A stretch of 64,000 bases of DNA from Fulvivirga maritima (GTDB lineage: Bacteria > Bacteroidota > Bacteroidia > Cytophagales > Cyclobacteriaceae), in NCBI RefSeq assembly GCF_021389955.1, contig NZ_CP089980.1, positions 5,513,001-5,577,000 of the forward strand, read 5' to 3'. Position 1 is the first letter of the stretch. The number at the start of each line of letters is the position of its first letter. The notes under the pieces were generated by a model. It had not been told where the DNA came from. It worked only from the letters and a program-made list of their open reading frames with translations, and did not search any database. Both the position numbers and the translations under genes were made by a program. Positions 20,818 to 29,477 of the stretch are shown here, piece after piece.

Positions 20818-22452
20818 ATGAAGAAAAACTTATTATTCCTCATATTTTCATTTATCAGTATATGTGCTTTCTCGCAAAGCTACACTCATCAGGACTCACT
20901 ACGAGGAACCATAACGCTGGAAAGAGCCTGGTGGGATTTAAAATATTATCATTTAGACATTAAAGTAACCCCTGCTGATAGCAGCATCAATGGTAGTGTT
21001 ACTGTTGCCTATAAAGTACTCAAACCCTACCAGGTTATGCAAATAGACCTGCAAGCCCCACTAAAAATAAAGAAAGTGGTAGATGAGGCAGGCAATGAGT
21101 TACCGGTAAAACATAATGGCAACGCACATTTTATCACCTTAAAGGAAACACAGAAAAAAGGTGATTTTAAAAGTGTAGTAGTTTATTATGGCGGGCGCCC
21201 TCAGATTGCCATTAGACCACCCTGGGACGGAGGTATTTCGTGGGATAAAGATGAGGAAGGTAATGATTTTATTCATACCAACTGCCAGGGCATCGGAGCC
21301 AGCATCTGGTGGCCTAATAAGGACCACATGTATGATGAGCCGGACAGCTTGCTCATGAGTGTAAATGTACCTAAGGACCTGATGGATGTTTCCAATGGCC
21401 GATTAATTAAAACAGACAAGCTAAAAGATGGTACTACCACTTACCACTGGTTTGTGAGCAACCCGCTCAATAACTACGCGGTAAGCATTAACATAGCTAA
21501 TTATAAGCACTTCTCTGAAGTGTATAAGGGAGAAAAAGGAGACTTGGATATGGACTACTATGTGCTCCCGTATAATTTTAAAAAGGCTAAAAAACAGTTT
21601 AAAGATGCTCCAAGAATGATGGAAGCTTTCGAATACTGGTATGGCCCCTACCCTTTTTATGAAGACGGTTACAAACTGGTAGAGGTACCCAGCACCGGCA
21701 TGGAACACCAGAGTGCAGTAACTTATGGCAACCGATATGCTAACGGATACCGTGGCAAAGATGCCAGCGGCACTGGCTATGGTTTGAAATTCGACTTCAT
21801 CATTATTCATGAATCAGGTCATGAGTGGTTTGCAAACAGCATCACCTACAAAGACATGGCTGATATGTGGATACACGAAAGCTTCACCAATTATTCAGAA
21901 AGCCTTTTCATCGAATACTTCTATGGTAAAGAGGCAGCGCAGGCCTATGTGAGAGGAAACAGAAGAGGCATTTCTAATGACAAGCCCATCATAGCTGACT
22001 ATGGTGTTAACGCTAAAGGAAGTGGAGATATGTATCCTAAAGGAGGAAATATGCTCAACACACTCCGCACGGTGATTAACGATGACAAAGTTTGGCGTTC
22101 TATCTTAAGAGGACTGAATGAAACCTTCTATCACCAAACAGTAGAGACAAGCCAAATAGAAAATTATATCAGCGAAAAAAGCGGAATGGAATTAAAACCA
22201 TTCTTCGATCAATACCTTCGAGACACTAAAATTCCGACTTTAGAATATTATCAAAAAGACGGGCAATTCTTTTTCAGGTGGGGTAATGCTGTTACTGGAT
22301 TTGATTTACCAGCCAGAGTTTTGCTAGATGGAAAAGAAGTTTGGATTAAACCAACAAAAGAATGGGGCAATATAGATATGAGCACCCCTTTTGAGCATTT
22401 AGAAATGGATCCTAACATATATGCAGGAATTCTTAAAATAACTGATTATTAA
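20818..22452 (+). CDS. Secreted M1 family zinc aminopeptidase
   Basis: The protein has 544 residues from the ATG at 20818 (the longer frame begins at a TTG inside the preceding gene). A signal peptide ends at CAFSQ. The gluzincin motif is complete: His331, Glu332, His335 (HESGH) and Glu354 (HESFTNY) at the standard 18-residue spacing. The exopeptidase motif GMEH lies upstream (STGMEHQSAV). It lacks the large C-terminal helical domain of PepN, so it is the short periplasmic or secreted type. It is the second gene of the transporter operon, ten bases after the NSS gene. Confidence 0.9.
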   Translation: MKKNLLFLIFSFISICAFSQSYTHQDSLRGTITLERAWWDLKYYHLDIKVTPADSSINGSVTVAYKVLKPYQVMQIDLQAPLKIKKVVDEAGNELPVKHNGNAHFITLKETQKKGDFKSVVVYYGGRPQIAIRPPWDGGISWDKDEEGNDFIHTNCQGIGASIWWPNKDHMYDEPDSLLMSVNVPKDLMDVSNGRLIKTDKLKDGTTTYHWFVSNPLNNYAVSINIANYKHFSEVYKGEKGDLDMDYYVLPYNFKKAKKQFKDAPRMMEAFEYWYGPYPFYEDGYKLVEVPSTGMEHQSAVTYGNRYANGYRGKDASGTGYGLKFDFIIIHESGHEWFANSITYKDMADMWIHESFTNYSESLFIEYFYGKEAAQAYVRGNRRGISNDKPIIADYGVNAKGSGDMYPKGGNMLNTLRTVINDDKVWRSILRGLNETFYHQTVETSQIENYISEKSGMELKPFFDQYLRDTKIPTLEYYQKDGQFFFRWGNAVTGFDLPARVLLDGKEVWIKPTKEWGNIDMSTPFEHLEMDPNIYAGILKITDY

Positions 22453-22585
22453 GACAATGAGGCAGTCTTAAAAGTAAATTTCTGATCAGATTGAAGTCAC
22501 TCGAAATCTTTGCTATTTTGAATAGAAAGACATTTAGAGAACCAAGTGATATTCACCAGTGATAACTTTTAAGACCGCCTTATTC
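22449..22585. terminator. Nested inverted repeats between convergent genes
   Basis: A short stem at 22449-22455/22465-22471 follows the M1 stop codon. A larger imperfect inverted repeat pairs 22456-22475 with 22566-22585 (18 of 20 bases), so either strand can fold at its gene end. It probably acts as a bidirectional terminator between the plus-strand operon and the minus-strand gene at 22592. Confidence 0.45.
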
Positions 22586-22591
22586 TATTTT

Positions 22592-22945
22592 TCAAAAAGT
22601 AGCCGCTTCGTATAGGTTTTTAAAACCATGATTTTTAACAAACTCAGCCAGCTTTTCCAGATCATCTCTTTTTTCAAGTTCTGTCTCCTCTTCCTTCTGA
22701 CTGATCACTGCCTTTAGTCCAGCTTCTTTTATAGGGAGTATAACAAATCCACCATCTGCATCAAAGAGTAAAGGTTGCCCTCCGCTCCACCGTTCTTCCA
22801 CATCACTTGCCATAATTTCAAAATCCAATGTAAGTAAAACGTCAAGTTCTACTTTTGGAAGTATAGCTGCTTCCATCATGTCATCAAATGTCATATCAGA
22901 AACAGCACTGGCATCATCCACCTTAATAATTGTACTTCCTACCAT
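22592..22945 (-). CDS. Hypothetical protein, 117 aa, acidic
   Basis: I do not recognise this protein. It has no signal peptide or membrane segment and is rich in Asp and Glu, so it is probably cytosolic. The start is an ATG at 22945. The middle (LFDADGGFVILPIK) suggests a small beta sheet, and the end (KLAEFVKNHGF) a helix. It stands alone, convergent with the M1 gene and next to the first repeat-rich stretch. The size and composition would suit an immunity or accessory protein, but nothing shows it. Confidence 0.55.
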   Translation of the reverse strand: MVGSTIIKVDDASAVSDMTFDDMMEAAILPKVELDVLLTLDFEIMASDVEERWSGGQPLLFDADGGFVILPIKEAGLKAVISQKEEETELEKRDDLEKLAEFVKNHGFKNLYEAATF

Positions 22946-23204
22946 ATAAAATCATCTACTTTATTAATATTCTATACTCATTTTGCACCGCCTTTTTAAT
23001 TATAAGGCCCGTTAAGATCAAACTAACAAACCTTATAGCCCGGCGACATCTTTTCAATTTTTAGCGCTGAAAATTAATCAATACGATCCACCTGTACAAA
23101 GTGACCAGTGAAAATAAAATACATTCAGAATCACACTCAAATTATAGAATCACTAAAACCAATTACACATTAGGAAAGTACCATTTTACTTATAATACGA
23201 GTAT

Positions 23205-23893
23205 CATAATCCTGGACGGAATGAAGTGAAGAGTTGGGGGCTCAGCGATCAGTACTGATGGCCGAGCAGAAAGATTCCTGATATCATTCCGCTATTGCTT
23301 CATAATTCAGGAATGACGTCTTTTTTTTACCTGGTAATTACGAGGAAGACATGACGAAGTAATCTCGGAACTATGGAATGCAAGCTGCAATAGACTGTAT
23401 TAGTAACTTCGAGATTGCTTCATTCCGCTTCGCTGCATTCGCAATAACCAGTTTTCAAAGGATAAACCAACATCAAACCGTCATCCCGGCCGTAACGAAG
23501 TGGAGAGCCGGGATCTCACTGCTCGGGTAGTGCTGGCTGATCAGCAAGATTCCTGATATCATTCCGCTATTGCTTCATGATTCAGGAATGACGCCCTATC
23601 CTACCTGTTGATTACGAGGAAGTTATGATGAAGTAATCTCGGGACTATAGAATGCAGGCTGCAATGGACTGTGGTAGTAACTTCGAGATTGCTTCATTCC
23701 GCTTCGCTGCATTCGCAATAACCAGTTTTCAAAGGATAAACCAACATCAAACCGTCATCCCGGCCGTAACGAAGTGGAGAGCCGGGATCTTAATGATCAG
23801 TACCGCTGAGTGAGCAGAAAAATGGTTTTAATACCGTGTCTGAGACACTAGTGATCATTTGAAAGTTAGTAGTCACAGACTACATACAACTGG
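23205..23893 (+). repeat. Composite intergenic repeat, modules A-B-C-A-B-C-A-D
   Basis: This is the first block of the family. Modules in order: degenerate A (about 23205), B hairpin (23272), C (23335), A (23479), B (23550), C (23610), A (23752) and D (23836). Module A is a hairpin with CATCCCGGC and GCCGGGAT arms. B pairs ATTCCTGA with TCAGGAAT. C holds two small stems (GATTAC/GTAATC, ATTGC/GCAAT). D holds GTGTC/GACAC and GTAGT/ACTAC stems. The A-B-C period is about 274 bases. No coding frame runs through it. Confidence 0.85.
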
Positions 23894-23927
23894 AGGGATT
23901 AAATCATTATTAGAAAAAATTTACATT

Positions 23928-24020
23928 ATGAAAGAAATAGATTTACAAGAAGCATACGCATTCATTAAGAAAAATCATTATAGTTTTTATGAAGAAATGA
24001 TCTATAATTATGAAAATTGA
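23928..24020 (+). pseudogene. Truncated small gene between repeats (30 aa)
   Basis: A short frame opens with ATG at 23928 after an A-rich leader, encodes a plausible protein start (MKEIDLQEAYAFIKKN) and stops at 24020 where a repeat module (type G, from about 24030) begins. It is flanked by repeats on both sides. It looks like the 5' remnant of a gene whose rest was lost; a genuine 30-residue protein cannot be excluded. Confidence 0.3.
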
Positions 24021-24029
24021 CAATACCAA

Positions 24030-24095
24030 CTGGTGCAAGGCTATTAGAAAACCTGGTGCATACATCCCATTGCACCTCTAAATTATAAATTTGAC
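24030..24095 (+). repeat. Repeat module G (diverged copy)
   Basis: Its pattern is CTGGTGCAAGG, then AAAACCTGGTGCA, then CACCTCTAAATTATAAATTTG. The same module, closer to consensus, occurs at about 41275-41345 and 41585-41650. It contains GTGCAA/TTGCAC pairing. Confidence 0.6.
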
Positions 24096-24172
24096 CGGTA
24101 CTCAATTGATAAAGGTACCCCATGCAAATGAGTCGAATATACAAATTCAGAGATCAGGAAAAACAATTAACG

Positions 24173-24670
24173 TTATCTTCCCTTCACATAAAACACCTCC
24201 TCCACTGAAAAGGTGGAGTCATAGTCATGCGATGTATCACTTTTCCATTTGATTCTAAACTGATATACCCACTTAAATTCCTCAATACTATCTCTTGGCA
24301 ACTCCGGCACTTCAATATCTAGCTCAACAAAAGCGGTATCATTATTAAGTCGTGGTTCTTCGTACACCTGTGCACCCTTATATAAAAAGGTATACTTTAC
24401 ATCCATATAATTCTGTATGCCATTTTTTTTAGCTAAGAGAATCAAACTGTCTTGATTGAAAAACAGCTTAGTTCTGTATGTAGTATTATTAAATATAGTA
24501 TTTACATAATTTGATTTAACAGGTCTTAAATAGCTGTATGTTCTTCCTACTTGATCACTTTCAATCTCCCCAACGTCATATTGCTTTTCTTCATCCTGCT
24601 GTTCGGAATTGTTACAGCTCAGTAAAAAAATTATACCACAAAACAACAATACTCTAATCATATCATTCAA
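24173..24670 (-). CDS. Hypothetical lipoprotein, 165 aa
   Basis: I recognise no family. A lipobox (FLLSC, near residue 19) shows export and lipidation. The likely start is Met4 (MIRVLLF), which gives a compact signal. The remainder is beta-rich and charged. It sits alone between two repeat blocks, with no coupled neighbour. Lipoproteins of this size elsewhere in the window lie next to toxin genes, so a periplasmic immunity role is possible but unsupported. Confidence 0.6.
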   Translation of the reverse strand: MNDMIRVLLFCGIIFLLSCNNSEQQDEEKQYDVGEIESDQVGRTYSYLRPVKSNYVNTIFNNTTYRTKLFFNQDSLILLAKKNGIQNYMDVKYTFLYKGAQVYEEPRLNNDTAFVELDIEVPELPRDSIEEFKWVYQFRIKWKSDTSHDYDSTFSVEEVFYVKGR

Positions 24671-24987
24671 ATTAACTAATTCAATTGAGTCTGTTAAACT
24701 ACACCTATATCAAAAGCAATGATTATCTATTTATCAAAAATACCGTAAGCCATTACTGAATTAAATCCATGTATACCTCTATCGTGAATATTAATTCATA
24801 TGTCAAACAGAGCCATTGCTACTCAACTATTAAAAGGAGTATAGCTTAATCTGCATCCTTCCAATTTTTTATAAACTCAACACAGAACCGCCAGATAGTA
24901 ATACCTAAACTCAACAAAAAAACATTACTTCATAAATAGAGATACATCCACCATAATCCATTTTTATCTGGCGGTAATATATAAATC

Positions 24988-26232
24988 CACCGATTAATTA
25001 CGAGGAAGTTATGATGAAGTAATCTCGGGACTATGGAATGCATGCTGCAATGGACTGTAGTAGTAACATCTAGATTGCTTCACTGCACTTCGTTTCGTTC
25101 GTAATTACCAGTTCATTTTGGTTAGTACGTTATTGCTGCACCGTCGTGTGATGAAATAGGGTTGAAAAACAGGCTATCCTCAAGTCCTTAGTGGCAGTTC
25201 ATTACTATGGAATGCTTCAGCGAGCGGAAGACCTCACAGCAAGAAAGAGTTTTTTGTTACTTTTTTGATCGATTGTAAAAAAGTAAGGAACACAAACTAT
25301 GGAATGTAAACTGTGTGTCAACAAGTTGGCTGTTCTCTGAAAAGCCTATGTTAATTCAATACATAGATCTCTCCTTTCGTCAAAATGACAATCGACTTTT
25401 TTTAAAATTATTGAGAGGAGGTCTATATAAAAACCGTCATCCCGGGCCGTAACGAAGTGAAGAGCCGGGATCTCACTGCTCAGGTAGTGCTGGCTGATCA
25501 GCAAGATTCCTGATATCATTCCGCTATGCTACATGATTCAGGAATGACGCCCTACCCTATCTAGTGATTACGAGGAAGTTATGATGAAGTAATCTCGGGA
25601 CTATGGAATGCAGGCAGTGGCTTCTTAAAGCCAGCAGATCTTTGAAAAGCCTATGCTAATTCAATACATAGATCTTTCCTTTCGTCAAAATGACAATCGA
25701 CTTTTTTTAAAATTATTGAGAGGAGGTCTTCAGAAAAACCGTCATTCCGGGCCGCAACGAAGTGAAGAGCCGGGATCTCACTGCTCAGGTAGTGATGGCT
25801 GATCAGCAAGATTCCTGATATCATTCCGCTATTGCTTCATGATTCAGGAATGACGCCCTATCCTATCTGGTGATTACGAGGAAGTTATGATGAAGTAATC
25901 TCGGAACTATGGAAAGCGGACTGCAATGGACTGTAGTAGTAACTTCGAGATTGCTTCATTCCGCTTCGCTGCATTCGCAATAACCAGTTCATTTTGGCCA
26001 ATACGTTATCTTGCTGTACCGTCGTGAGGTGAAATAGGGTTGAAAAACAGGCTATCCTCAAGTCCTTAGTGGCAGTTCATTACTATGGAATGTTTCAGCG
26101 AGCGGAAGCCCTCGCAGCAAGAGAGAGTTTTTTGTTACTTTTTTGATCGATTGTAAAAAAGTAAGGAACCTCAGCTATGGAATGTAGGCAGTGGCTTCTT
26201 AAAGCCAGCAGATGTTTGAAAAGCCTATGCTT
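24988..26232 (+). repeat. Long composite repeat block with internal 876-bp duplication
   Basis: The block contains C (24990), F (25255), A (25434), B (25505), C (25565), A (25739), B (25807), C (25873) and F (26132). Module F is a hairpin whose arms TTACTTTTTT and AAAAAAGTAA flank GATCGATTG. A stretch of about 210 bases at 25109 recurs at 25985, and an 85-base stretch at 25342 recurs at 25640, so the block grew by direct duplication. No gene is visible in it. Confidence 0.8.
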
Positions 26233-26260
26233 GATGAATATATAGATGTGTATTCAACAT

Positions 26261-26287
26261 AAAAAAACCACCTTGTCTCCAAGGTGG
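26261..26287 (-). terminator. Terminator of the metzincin gene
   Basis: The perfect stem CCACCTTG/CAAGGTGG (26268-26275 and 26280-26287) is followed on the minus strand by seven T residues (26267-26261). It lies 42 bases after the stop at 26329. Confidence 0.85.
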
Positions 26288-26328
26288 CTCCTAATCAATT
26301 GCACAAGTATTTATTAAAGATTAATTAT

Positions 26329-27354
26329 TTAGTTCCAAGGCCAGCTACCCCAAGCTTCGCAGTAGTTACCTTTATCGTTTTCGCCTAAGAAACTTCTATC
26401 TTCTCCTATGTAACTGGCATTCATAGTGTTCACTGGTTGGTAAACCAATTCACGCACGCCATTTTCATACATAGCTTGTAAGATACCGAAGTGTCCTAAA
26501 TTTAATGAATGACCAAATTCATGCAAAACTACAGATTCAATATCTATAGCTCCTGGAGTAACACCTTCAGACCAGGCGAAACCATCGTTAAACCAAATTT
26601 CAGCAAATGCTTTATCTGTTTTTCCTCTGGTTGTACTGGTGGGATTACCATCTTCATCTACAAAAGTAAATGAAAAGGTTACCCCTAAGATGTTCTCAGC
26701 TCCTAACAAAAGCTCAAATATGTAAGATGGTAAATAACCTACTACAGAAATATCTACATAAGGACCATTGTCTGGTAAACCAAAACCTAGGATCTGACTT
26801 GGGTTACCCATATCTAAACTATATGGTACCTCATCTATAGCTACTGTGGTACAATATCCATCATTCTCCCATTTATCAAACATAGCAGAGTAAATAGGCT
26901 CTACATCTATACTTCCGTTAGCCACGGCATAAGGAGTAAATGAAGACCAATCGATATCATCCAAATCCCCGTCACCATTCCAGTCACGGCGAGTATCTCC
27001 AGGCACCCAGCGAGAGGGTATAGTACTTTGAAATTGACTGTCAAGAGTAGTCACTGAATCATAACGATCTACATATCTATATAGACTCACTTCTTCCACT
27101 TTTATATTTCCTTCTTTAAAAACGGTTTCGTTCATCATTATTTTGATTTCTTCTTCATCAGAAATCCCACTTTGTCTTGCGTTTTTAGGATGTGCTGACC
27201 GGTAGTCTAATAATTTTTGAGGTATAGTCAGGCTCAGTTGATCCTCACTTTTTACCATTTCCTGATCAGTATCCTTTGCTGATTCCGGCTCCTGGCACGA
27301 TGCGAGTGCACATAATAATAGAGCCAATAAAATTAAGTTGTTTCTAGTTCTCAT
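26329..27354 (-). CDS. Lipoprotein metzincin-type metalloprotease
   Basis: The protein has 341 residues and a lipobox (ALASC, near residue 20). The zinc motif HEFGHSLNLGH (His278, Glu279, His282, His288) fits the metzincin pattern HExxHxxGxxH, with Asn in place of the Gly. NTMNAS about 30 residues later is the expected Met-turn. A loop DWNGDGDLDDIDW (about 122-135) looks like a calcium-binding EF-hand/dockerin loop. It is probably a cell-surface endopeptidase. It lies just upstream of the hydroxyproline operon's regulator, on the same strand, and has its own terminator. Possible substrates are collagen-like or other structural proteins. Confidence 0.8.
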   Translation of the reverse strand: MRTRNNLILLALLLCALASCQEPESAKDTDQEMVKSEDQLSLTIPQKLLDYRSAHPKNARQSGISDEEEIKIMMNETVFKEGNIKVEEVSLYRYVDRYDSVTTLDSQFQSTIPSRWVPGDTRRDWNGDGDLDDIDWSSFTPYAVANGSIDVEPIYSAMFDKWENDGYCTTVAIDEVPYSLDMGNPSQILGFGLPDNGPYVDISVVGYLPSYIFELLLGAENILGVTFSFTFVDEDGNPTSTTRGKTDKAFAEIWFNDGFAWSEGVTPGAIDIESVVLHEFGHSLNLGHFGILQAMYENGVRELVYQPVNTMNASYIGEDRSFLGENDKGNYCEAWGSWPWN

Positions 27355-27518
27355 TTAAATACGGTTTAAGTCGATTAATATATTACTAAATACTTAGTGC
27401 AATATTATCTTCAATATAACCGGTTTATATTACAATTGAAAGAGAAATAATTAAAATAAAAGCTAAAATCACATAATACATTACCTTGATAGGTATATTT
27501 CAATGATATATTAGAATA

Positions 27519-28388
27519 TCACTTTTTATTGACCCCTTTTAAGGCGTTATGATACTTTAATGGGGAGTAACCTGTCATCTGTTTAAACTTTCTATTAAAA
27601 TAGGATAGGTTATTAAATCCAGACAAAAAGCAAATTTTAACAATGGTCATATCCTTGTTGAGCAGTAACCTACAGGCATGCCTTATTCTAATTTCATTGA
27701 GAAAATCGAAATACGTTTTTCGTGTTCTCTGTTTAAAAAATCTACAAAAAGCAGAAGGAACCATGTTGGCAATTTCGGCTACTTGCTCCAATGTTATCTT
27801 TTCGGCATAGTTCTCAAATGTAAATTGTATTACATCATTGAGTCTTTTACCATCATTTTCATCAATAGATTGTTTAATAATCTCCTGGTTGAGGAGCATC
27901 ATATTTTCTTCATCAGCCAGCATATCAATTATGCTAAGCACCTGTATGAGTCTTTCTAAACCTTTTACCTGTAATAATCTCTCTATACCTCTACCTACCT
28001 TTTCTTTCAGATCTCCTTTTAATTTTATGCCCTGCTTAGCCGCCACAAAAAGATCCTGCACCAGCTGATAGTTTAACATAGCATTATCAGGCATCAGCTC
28101 GTCAAGAAAAACATAAATTACATCTGCCTCTATAAGATCAGTGTTTTCATAAAATGATTCATCATTCCTAAACACATGAGGCACATTAGATCCTATTATA
28201 AAAACATCTCCTTCTTCAAATTCCCCTATATGACCTCCTATTACAGCAGTGCCAAAGCTCTTCCTAATAAGAGTCAGCTGCAGCTCAGGGTGCTGGTGTA
28301 AAATATGATATATATGGCTCTCCTGATCATGTTGCACCATGATCATTTCAGCATTGTTTCTAGGTATCTTAAAGGGTAGAACTTTCAT
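27519..28388 (-). CDS. AraC family transcriptional regulator, likely controls the hydroxyproline operon
   Basis: The protein has 289 residues. The N-terminal half is a cupin-like sensor (LTLIRKSFG, EEGDVFIIGSNVPH). The C-terminal 100 residues form the two helix-turn-helix motifs of AraC proteins (TLEQVAEIANM and VKICFLSGFNNLSYFNRKF). It is divergent from the 28541 operon across 152 bases, the usual layout for a local activator. The cupin pocket would bind a small ligand, plausibly hydroxyproline or a breakdown intermediate. Start ATG at 28388. Confidence 0.88.
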   Translation of the reverse strand: MKVLPFKIPRNNAEMIMVQHDQESHIYHILHQHPELQLTLIRKSFGTAVIGGHIGEFEEGDVFIIGSNVPHVFRNDESFYENTDLIEADVIYVFLDELMPDNAMLNYQLVQDLFVAAKQGIKLKGDLKEKVGRGIERLLQVKGLERLIQVLSIIDMLADEENMMLLNQEIIKQSIDENDGKRLNDVIQFTFENYAEKITLEQVAEIANMVPSAFCRFFKQRTRKTYFDFLNEIRIRHACRLLLNKDMTIVKICFLSGFNNLSYFNRKFKQMTGYSPLKYHNALKGVNKK

Positions 28389-28503
28389 GAGAAATTGAAT
28401 TTAGTTGTAATATATACCTATTTTAACTTATAAAAGCCACACCAAAGCTAATATAGTACCTTATTTAGTCAAAATACTGAAAAATTCCGGGCATAGATAA
28501 AAC

Positions 28504-28511
28504 TACATTTG
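28504..28511 (+). promoter_or_regulatory. Bacteroidota-type -7 promoter box of the hydroxyproline operon
   Basis: TACATTTG matches the Bacteroidota -7 consensus TAnnTTTG exactly and lies 29 bases before the ATG at 28541. The -33 element is not obvious. Confidence 0.5.
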
Positions 28512-28540
28512 TAAAAAATTAATAACTAATCCGATAATAG

Positions 28541-29461
28541 ATGAAAGTTACATGGACAGGGATTTATCCTGCAATAACTACCAAGTTTACCGACAACGAC
28601 GAACTAGACTTACCTTTATTCGAAAAGAATCTTAAATTTCAACTAGAAGCAGGTATCGAAGGCTTGATCATAGGCGGAACTCTTGGAGAAGCCACTGCGC
28701 TTACTGATGAAGAAAAGAAAACGCTTATAAAATCTTCTCTGGAAACTGTAGGACACACCATACCTGTCCTTCTAAACATTGCGGAGCAAACTACAAAAGA
28801 AGCTATCCGTCAGGCGCAAATGGCCGAAGAGCACGGAGCACACGGGTTAATGTTACTCCCTCCTATGAGATATAAAGCTACTGATTATGAAACAGTAGAA
28901 TATTTCAAAGCTGTAGCTAATGCCACTTCACTGCCTATCATGCTTTATAACAACCCTGTTGATTATAAAATATTGATCACTTTAGATATGCTAGATGAGC
29001 TCAAAGAATGCAGCAATATTCAGGCAATCAAAGAATCAACCAGAGACATCACCAACATCACTCGTATGAGAAATAAATTTGGTGATAGGTTTAAAATATT
29101 AGGTGGAGTAGATACCCTGGCTTTGGAAGCACTACTTATGGGTGCTGACGGTTTAGTAGCTGGTCTTGTTTGCGCTTTCCCTGAAGAAACAGTAGCCATT
29201 TACAAACTAGCAAAAGCTGGTCGTATAGAAGAGGCTTTAGAGATATACAGATGGTTCATGCCACTTTCTGAGTTAGATATAGATGCTCAGTTGGTACAAA
29301 ATATTAAATTGGCAGAGGTATATACAGGCATAGGTTCTGAAAATGTAAGAGCTCCACGCCTTATACTAAGAGGTAAGCGTAGAGAAGAAGTGATCAAGGT
29401 AATAGAAGATAGCCTTGCTTGCAGACCTACCCTGCCTAATTACAAGAAAATAGAAATATAA
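28541..29461 (+). CDS. DapA/NAL-family lyase, probable 1-pyrroline-4-hydroxy-2-carboxylate deaminase
   Basis: The 306-residue TIM-barrel aldolase of the dihydrodipicolinate synthase family has Schiff-base Lys164 (QAIKES) and Tyr136 (IMLYNNP). The GGTLGEA phosphate/carboxylate-binding loop is at about 45-51. DapA itself would be expected in a lysine context. Here the gene is followed by a KGSA-type aldehyde dehydrogenase, a 4-hydroxyproline epimerase and a D-amino-acid oxidase, which is the known trans-4-hydroxy-L-proline pathway; in it this family deaminates pyrroline-4-hydroxy-2-carboxylate to 2-oxoglutarate semialdehyde. It is the first gene of the operon. Confidence 0.85.
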   Translation: MKVTWTGIYPAITTKFTDNDELDLPLFEKNLKFQLEAGIEGLIIGGTLGEATALTDEEKKTLIKSSLETVGHTIPVLLNIAEQTTKEAIRQAQMAEEHGAHGLMLLPPMRYKATDYETVEYFKAVANATSLPIMLYNNPVDYKILITLDMLDELKECSNIQAIKESTRDITNITRMRNKFGDRFKILGGVDTLALEALLMGADGLVAGLVCAFPEETVAIYKLAKAGRIEEALEIYRWFMPLSELDIDAQLVQNIKLAEVYTGIGSENVRAPRLILRGKRREEVIKVIEDSLACRPTLPNYKKIEI

Positions 29462-29477
29462 TTTAAAAAAATCAAAT

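Noticed and set aside
28541-29461. Lysine-biosynthesis DapA
   Set aside because: Active-site residues fit the family, but all neighbours belong to hydroxyproline breakdown.
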